Assembly (NCBI GenBank): GCA_029242825.1
Contig: JAQWTF010000089.1
Coordinates: forward strand, 1-32,801
Length of the DNA stretch: 32,801 nt
Source: MAG-120531 sp029242825
GTDB taxonomy: Bacteria > Bacteroidota > Bacteroidia > Flavobacteriales > Flavobacteriaceae
Reading direction: 5' to 3'
This document shows, piece by piece, positions 16,949 through 24,071 of the stretch (its first letter is position 1; every line of letters starts with the position of its first letter). Under the pieces are notes generated by a model. That model was not told the origin of the DNA. It did not search any database and worked only from the letters and a program-made list of their open reading frames with translations. Made by a program: the position numbers and the translations under genes.

Positions 16949-17734
16949 TTAATTCTTTTTTAATAGGGTAAAAGGGCCTTTATTGGCCAACATATATTCA
17001 TTTCCAATCCCTACTTTATGGACGCCTTTTTCTAAGGCATGAAATCCATTAGTGAGTTTAGGAATCATTCCTGAGTGAATAATCTCTTGATCTATGAGTA
17101 GCTTCATCTCACTAATGCTTAAGTTAGGAAGTACTTCTAGGGGCGTTTCACTCACCAATACGCCTGGTTTCTCAAAGCAATACCACAGATGTGTTTCATA
17201 TTTCGCTGCCATAGCTATAGCTATTTCTGCGGCGATGGTATCTGCATTGGTATTGAGTAATTGTCCCTTACCGTCATGGGTTATGGCACAAAAAACAGGG
17301 CAAATCCCATGTGACAAAAGCGTTTCAATCAAGGAAGTGTTCACTTTTAAATGGTCTCCCACAAATCCGTAATCTATAGGTTTTGGGTTTCTTTTTACTG
17401 CGCTAATACTATTGCCGTCTGCCCCACTAAGACCTAAGGCATTACAATGGTCTGCCTGTAGTTGAGCGACAATTGTTTTGTTGGCGCTTCCAGCATAGGT
17501 CATGGTAATGACTTCTAAAGTTTCTTTTGGAGTACACCTTCTACCATCGATCATTTTGGTAGGAACCTTAAGTTTTTTGGCTAAGGCAGTGGCAGATTTA
17601 CCTCCTCCGTGCACCAAAATTTTAGGACCAGATATTTGACTAAAAGCCTTACAAAAGTGCTTTAGTGCTTTAGGATCTTCTATGACGCCTCCGCCAATTT
17701 TAACCACTGATAGGGTGTTTTTTTGATCTTCCAT
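16949..17734 (-). CDS. argB: N-acylglutamate kinase (ArgB)
   Basis: The 261-residue amino-acid kinase has the N-terminal KIGGGVIEDP nucleotide-binding loop, the VHGGGKSATALAKK glycine-rich motif and the DGRRCTPKETLEV block found in acetylglutamate kinases. It would phosphorylate the gamma-carboxylate of N-acetyl- or N-succinylglutamate. It lacks the N-terminal extension seen in arginine-inhibited hexameric forms, so direct feedback inhibition by arginine is less likely; this is inference from length. The gene lies 10 bases after argF' and directly before the deacylase gene. Confidence 0.93.
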   Translation of the reverse strand: MEDQKNTLSVVKIGGGVIEDPKALKHFCKAFSQISGPKILVHGGGKSATALAKKLKVPTKMIDGRRCTPKETLEVITMTYAGSANKTIVAQLQADHCNALGLSGADGNSISAVKRNPKPIDYGFVGDHLKVNTSLIETLLSHGICPVFCAITHDGKGQLLNTNADTIAAEIAIAMAAKYETHLWYCFEKPGVLVSETPLEVLPNLSISEMKLLIDQEIIHSGMIPKLTNGFHALEKGVHKVGIGNEYMLANKGPFTLLKKN

Positions 17735-17744
17735 GGGCGTGTAA

Positions 17745-18716
17745 TTAAGGCCTTATTTTTAGTAATTCTCTAAGTACCCACTGTGCCGCATAGGTCCTAT
17801 TGTTGGCCTGTGCTAACACCAAACTTTTGTCTGAGTCTAAAACGGCGTCTGCGATCACTACATTTCTTCTCACTGGCAAACAGTGCATGCACTGTGCATT
17901 CCCGATCTTCTCAGAAGTGATGGTCCATGAGGGGTCCTCACACATTACTTTTCCGTAGTCCTTAAAACTACTCCAGTTTTTCACATACACTACCTCTGCT
18001 CCTGCTAAGGCTTTCTCCTGGTCGTGTTCAATGGGTGTGTTTCCTGTAATCAGAGGATCTAGCTCGTAGCCTTTTGGATGGGTAATACTGAAATCTATAT
18101 GGAGCCGCTTCATAGCAGCTATAAAACTATTGGCTACTGCATGGGGTAGTGCCCTTGGGTGTGGCGCCCAACTCAATACCACTTTGGGTGCAGTGCCTTC
18201 TTTTTTTAGGCTAGGCAATACTTGCTCTCCCAATTGTTCTGTAATGGTAATGGCGTCTGCAAAACCTTGTAAGGGATGGTCAAGTGCACTTTCTAAGTTA
18301 ATGATAGGAACGCTAGCATGTTTGGCAAAGCCTAAAAGCACTTTCTCTTTTTGGTCTTCTTCACAACTTTGTAATTCAGCAAATGCCCTCACACCAATCA
18401 GGTCGCAATAGCCAGATAATACTCCAGCGGCTTCTTTAATATGTTCTGCCTTTCCACTATTCATGACGGCTCCGTCTTCGTATTCCAATTGCCAACCTTC
18501 TTGTGAAAAATTCATTACCATGACCTCTAAGCCCAAATTTTTAGCTGCTTTTTGGGTGCTTATCCTCGTTCTTAGGCTGGCGTTAAAAAACAAAAGCCCC
18601 AAGGTTTTATCTTGGCCTAGTGTTTTGTCAGATAAAGGATCTTTTTTTAATGCAATGGCCTCTAAGATGGCTTTGTCAAAGTCTGGTATGTCTTGAAGGG
18701 ATAAATAATGCTTCAT
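17745..18716 (-). CDS. argF': N-succinylornithine carbamoyltransferase (ArgF')
   Basis: The 323-residue transcarbamylase has the carbamoyl-phosphate loop FFNASLRTR (residues 43-51) in place of the STRTR of ordinary OTCases, and the C-terminal HCLPVRRN. Both are typical of the N-acylornithine transcarbamylase branch. In this branch the residue in the loop before EH separates the specificities: Glu (acetylornithine, Xanthomonas type) versus Pro (succinylornithine, Bacteroides fragilis Pro90). Here the segment is SGKAEH with Ala90. As I recall the published work, replacing Glu by Ala, Ser, Pro or Val converts the acetyl enzyme to succinylornithine use, so a succinyl substrate is predicted. It lies between argD and argB; the argD-derived repeats lie immediately upstream. 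Confidence 0.87.
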   Translation of the reverse strand: MKHYLSLQDIPDFDKAILEAIALKKDPLSDKTLGQDKTLGLLFFNASLRTRISTQKAAKNLGLEVMVMNFSQEGWQLEYEDGAVMNSGKAEHIKEAAGVLSGYCDLIGVRAFAELQSCEEDQKEKVLLGFAKHASVPIINLESALDHPLQGFADAITITEQLGEQVLPSLKKEGTAPKVVLSWAPHPRALPHAVANSFIAAMKRLHIDFSITHPKGYELDPLITGNTPIEHDQEKALAGAEVVYVKNWSSFKDYGKVMCEDPSWTITSEKIGNAQCMHCLPVRRNVVIADAVLDSDKSLVLAQANNRTYAAQWVLRELLKIRP

Positions 18717-18720
18717 AAGG

Positions 18721-18870
18721 GCTTGTTTAAAGTAAGATTGAATTTCGGTTTTGTTTAGTATTTGTTTTGTGCTTACTTAAAGTGAGATTGAAATTCGGTT
18801 TTGTTTAATACTTGTTATGTGGTTACTTAGAGTCAGATTGGAATTCGGGGGTGTTTAATATTTCTTTTAA
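18721..18870 (-). repeat. Three 50-base tandem repeats derived from the 3' end of argD
   Basis: Three units of exactly 50 bases start at 18721, 18771 and 18821. By hand count, units 1 and 2 agree at about 43 of 50 positions and units 2 and 3 at about 38. Unit 3 contains the last 15 codons of argD plus its stop. In the argD frame, units 2 and 1 read as variants of LNTPEFQSDSK (LNKTEFQSHFK and LNKTEIQSYFK). Unit 2 keeps the TAA after this segment; unit 1 reads CAA there. The two downstream units therefore look like decayed duplications of the argD tail, and they fill the argD-argF' intergenic region. Confidence 0.85.
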
Positions 18871-19977
18871 GGCAGAAAAAAAGTGCGCCATTTGTGTTTT
18901 TGTAATATTAAGTGCAGGAAGAATTCTCAAGACTTTCTTGTCTTTAGCCGCTCCAGTGAATATGTGGTGCGTATACAATAGTTCTTTTCTCAGTGCACCA
19001 ATCTCAAAAGGGAAGGCCAATCCCAACATGAGTCCCCTTCCTTTTAAAGAAATCTCAGCAGGGAAGGTTTTCATTTGTTCCTTTACATAGGCCTCCATGT
19101 CCTGGGCCTTTTTCACAAGTCCTTCTTCTTCTATGACTTCTAATACCGCCAAAGCAGCACTGCATGCCAAGTGATTTCCGCCAAAAGTAGTGCCAAGCTG
19201 CCCGTGAACTCCCTTGTATTTAGGATGAATTAATACCCCACCAATGGGAAAACCATTCCCCATTCCTTTGGCAATAGGAACTAAATCAGGGGTTATTCCA
19301 TGATGTTGAAATCCAAAAAAGGCTCCTGTCCTCCCAAAGCCAGATTGTACTTCATCTGCAATGAGTAGGGCTCCATGCGCTTTGCAAAGACTTTCAATAG
19401 TTTTAAAAAAGTGGGTCGTGGGTTGGTCTAAGCCACCCACCCCTTGAATAGATTCAATAATTACAGCACAGACGTCTCCTGTAGAGAGTACTTTTTTTAG
19501 ACCGTCTTCATCATTGAGGGCCACAAAAATAACCTCGTGCCCCTGGTTAATGGGGGCTTGAATAGCTGGATTGTCTGTGACAGCAACTGCCGCTGAGGTA
19601 CGGCCATGAAAACTGTTTTTAAAGGCCACCACCTTAGATTTACCACTGATAAAAGAAGCCATTTTAAGAGCGTTTTCATTGGCTTCTGCCCCTGAGTTAC
19701 ACAAAAACAATTGGTAGTCTTCCAGTCCGGACAAGGCCCCTAGTTTTTGTGCATAGGCTTCTTGAATCGGGTTTTGAACCGCATTGCTGTAAAAGGCTAT
19801 TTTATCTAACTGGGCTTTTATGGCTTGGGTATAATGGGGGTGGCTATGGCCAATAGAAATTACGGCATGTCCGCCATATAGGTCTATATATGCTGTTCCA
19901 TTTGCATCAGTTAAAATGGAGCCTTTGGCACTCACAGGAGTGACGTCATATAAAGGGTATACGTCAAAGAGTTTCAT
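18823..19977 (-). CDS. argD: N-acylornithine aminotransferase (class III PLP enzyme)
   Basis: The 384-residue PLP-dependent aminotransferase converts N-acylglutamate semialdehyde and glutamate to N-acylornithine and 2-oxoglutarate. Lys237 in PDLVPIAKGMGNGFPIGG should hold PLP. IADEVQSGFGRTG carries Asp208, which contacts the pyridine nitrogen, and FLCNSGAEANENALK forms the phosphate-binding region. The start ATG overlaps the proC stop (ATGA). The short C-terminal tail EFQSDSK lies inside the first of three 50-base tandem repeats, so the tail has been copied downstream. The acyl group is probably succinyl in view of argF'. Confidence 0.93.
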   Translation of the reverse strand: MKLFDVYPLYDVTPVSAKGSILTDANGTAYIDLYGGHAVISIGHSHPHYTQAIKAQLDKIAFYSNAVQNPIQEAYAQKLGALSGLEDYQLFLCNSGAEANENALKMASFISGKSKVVAFKNSFHGRTSAAVAVTDNPAIQAPINQGHEVIFVALNDEDGLKKVLSTGDVCAVIIESIQGVGGLDQPTTHFFKTIESLCKAHGALLIADEVQSGFGRTGAFFGFQHHGITPDLVPIAKGMGNGFPIGGVLIHPKYKGVHGQLGTTFGGNHLACSAALAVLEVIEEEGLVKKAQDMEAYVKEQMKTFPAEISLKGRGLMLGLAFPFEIGALRKELLYTHHIFTGAAKDKKVLRILPALNITKTQMAHFFSALKEILNTPEFQSDSK

Positions 19978-20774
19978 AATTGGTCTTGTGTTATTTTGCT
20001 AATGGCAGCAAATGATTTTTGTATTCCTTGAATAAACGCAGCACTCATACCGCAGTTTTCCATCTCGTTTAAACCAGAAATGGTGCAGCCCTGAGGGGTG
20101 GTAACCAGATCTATTTCTGCCTCCGGATGGCTTTGATTTTCCTGTAAAAGAGTGGCAGCGCCCAAGGCGGTTTGAACGACCATTTCAAGGGCGTCGTGTG
20201 CTTCAAAGCCCAGCTGTACCCCTCCCTGAGAATTGGCCCTGATGAGCCGCATCCAAAAGGCAATACCACTAGCGCCTATCACGGTGGCCGCCTGCATTTT
20301 TGTCTCTGGAATAGTCATGGTTTTTCCCATCCGGTCAAAAATAGCTTTGGCAATGGCAATTCTCTTTGCTCCTGCTTCGTTTGCACACAAACAGGTCATA
20401 GACGCACCTACTGAAATGGCCGTATTGGGCATGGCCCTCACAATGAAGTGTTGGTGACCAATAAGCGCCTCTATCTTTTGGATAGAAAAGCCTGTAATGG
20501 TAGAGATAAGCACATGCTTTTCTGTGAGAAATTCCTTTATTTCCGTTAAAATATCTTGGAATTGACTTGGTTGTACCGCGAAAATTAGAATGTCTGAATG
20601 TTTCACCAGGGCCTCATTTTCAGTAGTGACTGTAACCTGATTAAATTTTTTAAACCCTTCTAGAGAAGCTGTATTTCTCTTAGATAAATACATGCTGGTG
20701 GCTCCGTCTGAATGCAAAATGCCTTTGGCAATAGATTGGCCTAAATTTCCAGCGCCTATAATTCCTATTTTCAT
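19974..20774 (-). CDS. proC: Pyrroline-5-carboxylate reductase
   Basis: The 266-residue enzyme reduces 1-pyrroline-5-carboxylate to proline with NAD(P)H. The N-terminal Rossmann loop IGIIGAGNLGQSIAKGIL is clear. The FAVQPSQ segment and the C-terminal block VTTPQGCTISGLNEMEN are the proC signature region. It is embedded in the arginine operon between argC and argD, overlapping argD by 4 bases, so proline and arginine synthesis are probably coregulated. A regulatory or alternative role in ornithine-proline interconversion is possible but not shown. A hairpin at 20865-20883 lies between argC and this gene. Confidence 0.93.
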   Translation of the reverse strand: MKIGIIGAGNLGQSIAKGILHSDGATSMYLSKRNTASLEGFKKFNQVTVTTENEALVKHSDILIFAVQPSQFQDILTEIKEFLTEKHVLISTITGFSIQKIEALIGHQHFIVRAMPNTAISVGASMTCLCANEAGAKRIAIAKAIFDRMGKTMTIPETKMQAATVIGASGIAFWMRLIRANSQGGVQLGFEAHDALEMVVQTALGAATLLQENQSHPEAEIDLVTTPQGCTISGLNEMENCGMSAAFIQGIQKSFAAISKITQDQL

Positions 20775-20864
20775 AATTCTTTATTTTCGCTTTTTCTTCA
20801 TTTCACTTGCAATTTGTGTTTGGAAGAATAACAGCTATTTGTTTTAATTTAAATCTCTTTAAAA

Positions 20865-20883
20865 TGGATGTGAAACACATCCA
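20865..20883 (-). terminator. Hairpin between argC and proC, possible weak terminator or attenuator
   Basis: On the minus strand, TGGATGTG TTT CACATCCA is a perfect 8-base stem with a 3-base loop, followed at once by TTTT. It could partly terminate transcription after argC and lower proC-argD output. The T-tract is short, so processing or pausing is also possible. The 154-base gap is otherwise featureless. Confidence 0.5.
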
Positions 20884-20928
20884 CAGCGTGACCATACCTT
20901 ATTTGTCTATAGTCTCTTAGCATCATTG

Positions 20929-21927
20929 TTAAAACCGATTGGCTTTTAATTGTAATCCCAGCGTTTCTTCCCATCCAAAAAGCAGGTTCATGTTTTGTAC
21001 AGCCTGCCCGCTAGCCCCTTTTAATAAATTATCAATGGCCACTGTAATCAGTAGCTGGTCTTCGTGTTTGTGAAGGTGCAAGTGGCACTGATTGGTATTG
21101 GTGACTTGTTTTAGATCTATAGGGAATTCAGAAAGATGGGTGTAAGGCGCCCCTTGATAATAGGATTTGTAAAGGGTTTTAGCTGATTCAATGTCTCCCT
21201 CATACTCTGTGTAAAGCGTGGCGAAAATACCTCTAGAAAAAGCCCCTCTGTTGGGGATGAAATAAAAGGGAGGTAATTCCGCCTTTGTGGCTACCCCACT
21301 GTCAGCTCCTTCAGATGACAATTGTTCTCTCACCTCTCCCAAATGTTGGTGATTGAAGGCTTTGTACCAAGATAGGTTGTTGTTTCGCCAGCTATTGTGG
21401 GTGCTGTCTCCTGGAATTATCCCTGCGCCTGTACTTCCTGTAGTGCCGTTTATGTGCACCGGATGTCTCAATTTTTGGGCCTTTGCCAGCGGCAAAAGGG
21501 CCAACTGCAAAGCAGTGGCAAAACATCCAGGGTTGGCTATATAGGCAGCGTTTTCAATGGCAGATTTGTTTTTTTCTGGCAGTCCATAGATAAATGTTTT
21601 GCCCAAAAATGAGGCATTGGCTTGGGCCCTAAAATCAGTGCTCAGGTCAATTATTTTGGTGGTCTCACCAAAAGGATTTTTTTCTAAAAAATCTTTAGAA
21701 TGTCCGTGACCCAGGCATAAAAACACCAGATCTACCTTTGGATTCACTAGGTCTGTAAAACACAGCTCCGTAATGCCCAACAAATCTTCATGGGCGCTGT
21801 AAATGGGTGCACCCGCTTTGGTGCGGCTATACACAAAGTTTATGTTTACTGCTGGGTGGTGTATGAGTAACCTAATGAGTTCACCGCCTGTATATCCTGA
21901 ACCGCCAATAATACCAATTTGAATCAT
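20929..21927 (-). CDS. argC: N-acyl-gamma-glutamyl-phosphate reductase
   Basis: The 332-residue enzyme reduces N-acylglutamyl phosphate to the semialdehyde with NADPH. The Rossmann motif is IGIIGGSGYTGGELIRLL, and the catalytic cysteine is Cys135 in ANPGCFATA. The GTTGSTGAG segment and the later histidine-rich block (KAFNHQHLGEVREQL) are typical of ArgC. It lies 99 bases after argG and 154 bases before proC. These gaps are wider than elsewhere in the operon, and each contains an inverted repeat. Confidence 0.95.
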   Translation of the reverse strand: MIQIGIIGGSGYTGGELIRLLIHHPAVNINFVYSRTKAGAPIYSAHEDLLGITELCFTDLVNPKVDLVFLCLGHGHSKDFLEKNPFGETTKIIDLSTDFRAQANASFLGKTFIYGLPEKNKSAIENAAYIANPGCFATALQLALLPLAKAQKLRHPVHINGTTGSTGAGIIPGDSTHNSWRNNNLSWYKAFNHQHLGEVREQLSSEGADSGVATKAELPPFYFIPNRGAFSRGIFATLYTEYEGDIESAKTLYKSYYQGAPYTHLSEFPIDLKQVTNTNQCHLHLHKHEDQLLITVAIDNLLKGASGQAVQNMNLLFGWEETLGLQLKANRF

Positions 21928-22001
21928 ATTTTTTTTAATTTTCGACTCCCTTAGAAAGTCATTTTCAATGTACCTTTTATGCCTTTTGCAAGGTCACATT
22001 A

Positions 22002-22023
22002 GCTCCTTTGCCTTATAAGGAGC
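22002..22023. repeat. Inverted repeat between argG and argC
   Basis: GCTCCTT at 22002-22008 pairs with AAGGAGC at 22017-22023 around an 8-base loop. Inside it lies a perfect 10-base palindrome CCTTATAAGG (22011-22020). There is no T-run, so it is not an obvious terminator. It could be an RNA-stabilising or processing hairpin, or a protein site. Confidence 0.4.
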
Positions 22024-22026
22024 GCC

Positions 22027-23214
22027 TTATTTAACATCGTTTACATGTTTGTAAATACGTCCTGCATTAGACAAAACCTTAATAAAGCCTTTTGCGTCTT
22101 GTGCAGACCAAGCATTATTTTCTTCTCCATAGGTGCCAAAACCAGCTCCCATTAAGTCGTTTTCAGAAGCAATTCCATCTAGGGTAAATCTATAGGGGTA
22201 AAGGCTTACAAATACAGTCCCATTGACGGTCTTTTGACTGTCTGTTAAAAACGCTTCTGTATTTCTGAGCACTGGATCTAAATACTGTCCCTCGTGGAGC
22301 AGCATCCCATAAAGACTAGATAGAATGTCTTTTTGGTGTAACTGCCATTTGCTCAAGCAGTGTTTTTCAAGTAGTCCATGGGCTTTAATGATTATAAGCG
22401 CAGCAGCAGCCTCAAATCCTACCCGTCCTTTTATACCAATTATAGTATCTCCTACATGTATGTCTCTACCAATGGCATAGGCAGACGCTATTTTTTCTAG
22501 TTTCTGAATCTGAGACACAGGCGCTCCCAACACACCATCTATACCTATGAGTTCGCCTTTCTCAAAAAGTAGCGCTACAGTTTTTGGTGCTGTTGCTACT
22601 AATGGAGAGGGGTAAGCCGCTTCAGGCAAGGGATCTTTAGATCCCAAAGTTTCTACTCCCCCAACTGAAGTGCCCCAAAGTCCCTTATTAATAGAGTACT
22701 TTGCTTTTTCCCAGGAATAGGAGATGCCTTTGCTGTTTAGGTAGTTTATTTCTTGTTCTCTACTGAGTTGTAAATCTCTAATAGGTGTAATGATGGTTAT
22801 TTCAGGGGCTAAGACAGAGAAAATAAGGTCAAAACGCACTTGGTCGTTTCCTGCTCCTGTGCTTCCATGTGCTATGTGACTAGCGCCTACTTCTTTTGCG
22901 TAGGCAATGAGTTCTAAGGCTTGAACAATTCTTTCTGCACTTACAGAGAGCGGATAAGTGTTGTTTTTTAACACATTTCCAAAGATGAGGTATTTCACTA
23001 CTTTCTGATAGAAAATCTCCACACCATCTATAGCTTTAAAGGTATGAGCTCCCAATGCATGCGCTTTTTCCTCCATCTCTTGGAGGTCTGTAGCAGTAAA
23101 ACCTCCCGTATTTACCGTCACTGCGTGCACTTCAAAACCCATGTCTGCACTTAAATATTTGGCGCAGTAAGAGGTATCTAAACCGCCACTGTATGCTAAA
23201 ACTAATTTTTTCAT
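22027..23214 (-). CDS. argG: Argininosuccinate synthase
   Basis: The 395-residue enzyme condenses citrulline and aspartate with ATP cleavage. The N-terminal PP-loop KKLVLAYSGGLDTSYCAKYL is diagnostic, and AHGSTGAGNDQVRFD is the conserved ATP/citrulline-binding segment. The frame opens nine codons earlier (23241), overlapping the GNAT gene, but ATG 23214 is preferred because it directly precedes the PP-loop strand and lies 4 bases after the GNAT stop. It is the second gene of the arginine operon. Confidence 0.96.
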   Translation of the reverse strand: MKKLVLAYSGGLDTSYCAKYLSADMGFEVHAVTVNTGGFTATDLQEMEEKAHALGAHTFKAIDGVEIFYQKVVKYLIFGNVLKNNTYPLSVSAERIVQALELIAYAKEVGASHIAHGSTGAGNDQVRFDLIFSVLAPEITIITPIRDLQLSREQEINYLNSKGISYSWEKAKYSINKGLWGTSVGGVETLGSKDPLPEAAYPSPLVATAPKTVALLFEKGELIGIDGVLGAPVSQIQKLEKIASAYAIGRDIHVGDTIIGIKGRVGFEAAAALIIIKAHGLLEKHCLSKWQLHQKDILSSLYGMLLHEGQYLDPVLRNTEAFLTDSQKTVNGTVFVSLYPYRFTLDGIASENDLMGAGFGTYGEENNAWSAQDAKGFIKVLSNAGRIYKHVNDVK

Positions 23215-23218
23215 TTCT

Positions 23219-23848
23219 TTAATTTTTATCAGTAGGTGCACTACTGGTATTATTTTTCTTTAAAAACAACTGCTCTTTAATGCTTCTTAAACGTTGAAAG
23301 GCTTTGATGTTAAGGGGCTTCTTTTTTATTTTATGCTCATAAAGCATGCCTGTACACAAACACATTTTTTGATCTGTCCTGGTGAGTACGTCAAAATTCT
23401 TACAGGTTTGGCAACCTTTCCAAAACTCAGGATCCGTGGTGAGTTCAGAGAAGGTCACTGGCTTGTAACCCAACTCATAATTGATTTTCATCACTGCAAG
23501 ACCTGTCGTAATTCCAAAAATTTTGGCTTCAGGGAATTTCTCTAAGGATAGCGCTAATACTGCCTTTTTGATTTTTTTTGCCAAGCCTTGGTTTCTATAG
23601 TCAGGATGTACAATAAGTCCTGAATTGGCCACAAATTTCTCATGCCCCCAAACCTCTATATAGCAAAAACCGGCAAAGATTTCTCCGTCTAACGCAATAA
23701 TGGCGTTGCCGTTCTGGAGTTTTCTCTGAATATATTCGGGACTGCGCTTGGCAATTCCGGTGCCGCGAACCAAAGCAGAAGCTGCAATAGTCTCGCAAAT
23801 AATTGGCGCGTACTTAAAATGAGACGCGTTCGCCATTATAATTTTCAT
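23219..23848 (-). CDS. GNAT acyltransferase, candidate N-acyl(succinyl)glutamate synthase
   Basis: The 209-residue protein carries a GNAT fold, with the acyl-CoA loop in LIVHPDYRNQGLAKKIKKAV. A C-terminal extension contains the pattern C-x2-C-x13-C-x-C (GCQTCKNF...MCLCTGM), a likely metal-binding knuckle. It is the first gene of the arginine operon, where the N-acylglutamate synthase (ArgA step) is otherwise missing. Homologous GNATs lead Bacteroides arg operons and, to my recollection, have been proposed or shown to act as N-succinylglutamate synthases. I chose ATG 23848; an upstream TTG (23854) is possible, as is a later ATG at 23836. The acyl donor (succinyl- or acetyl-CoA) is inference. 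Confidence 0.8.
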   Translation of the reverse strand: MKIIMANASHFKYAPIICETIAASALVRGTGIAKRSPEYIQRKLQNGNAIIALDGEIFAGFCYIEVWGHEKFVANSGLIVHPDYRNQGLAKKIKKAVLALSLEKFPEAKIFGITTGLAVMKINYELGYKPVTFSELTTDPEFWKGCQTCKNFDVLTRTDQKMCLCTGMLYEHKIKKKPLNIKAFQRLRSIKEQLFLKKNNTSSAPTDKN

Positions 23849-23894
23849 GGACAATTAATAAAAATAAATAAAAAAATAAATGATCACGCTAGGG

Positions 23895-23916
23895 GGAATT
23901 GGACACACCTAATTCC
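23895..23916 (-). promoter_or_regulatory. Hairpin in the arginine operon leader
   Basis: On the minus strand GGAATT-A-GG TGTGT CC-AATTCC forms an 8-pair stem with a single A bulge and a 5-base loop. It lies between the leader-peptide stop and the first operon gene. A T-rich stretch (roughly 23855-23878) begins about 14 bases later, too far for a standard terminator. The CTAGG inside the leader ORF (23952-23948) could instead pair with CCTAG at 23893-23889. Confidence 0.45.
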
Positions 23917-23932
23917 AAAAAGAAATACACCC

Positions 23933-23968
23933 TTACGGGCGGCGGCGCCTAGGGGCGGGGACTACCAT
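23933..23968 (-). CDS. Candidate arginine leader peptide MVVPAPRRRRP
   Basis: ATG at 23968 opens an 11-codon frame ending RRRRP and TAA. The Arg codons are AGG, CGC, CGC, CGC, contiguous and one codon before the stop. The frame lies 84 bases upstream of the first gene of the arginine operon on the same strand, and about 95 bases downstream of a TAnnTTTG element. This matches the logic of ribosome-mediated attenuation, where scarce arginyl-tRNA stalls the ribosome and changes leader RNA folding. The frame is open further upstream with no other ATG; a GTG at 24058 would give a 41-residue version. Around it the DNA is about 80 percent GC, unlike its surroundings. Translation and regulation are unproven. 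Confidence 0.6.
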   Translation of the reverse strand: MVVPAPRRRRP

Positions 23969-24063
23969 ATTCGAAGCTGCCTCGTTGAAAGACGCGGTAT
24001 AACCAACACTTAAAGAGGTCGTTGGATTCGAATTTGTATATGTAGTACTGTTAATCACTATGC

Positions 24064-24071
24064 CAAATGTA
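24064..24071 (-). promoter_or_regulatory. -7 promoter element for the arginine operon
   Basis: TACATTTG on the minus strand fully matches TAnnTTTG. It predicts a start near 24058 and a leader of about 210 bases before the GNAT gene, which contains the Arg-rich leader ORF. No convincing TTG is present at -33. Confidence 0.5.

Noticed and set aside
18721..18870. Possible CRISPR-like or regulatory repeat array
   Set aside because: The units are contiguous 50-base repeats without spacers, and one unit is coding sequence of argD.
23819..24013. 64-codon plus-strand frame across the arg leader
   Set aside because: It overlaps the GNAT start and its Arg-rich stretch comes only from the same GC-rich block; no promoter or start context was seen on that strand.
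24003..24032. tRNA-like fragment on the minus strand (TTCGAATCC followed by CAAC...GTTGG)
   Set aside because: The T-arm 5' strand is missing and no anticodon arm or matching acceptor stem can be built; treated as chance or leader RNA structure.
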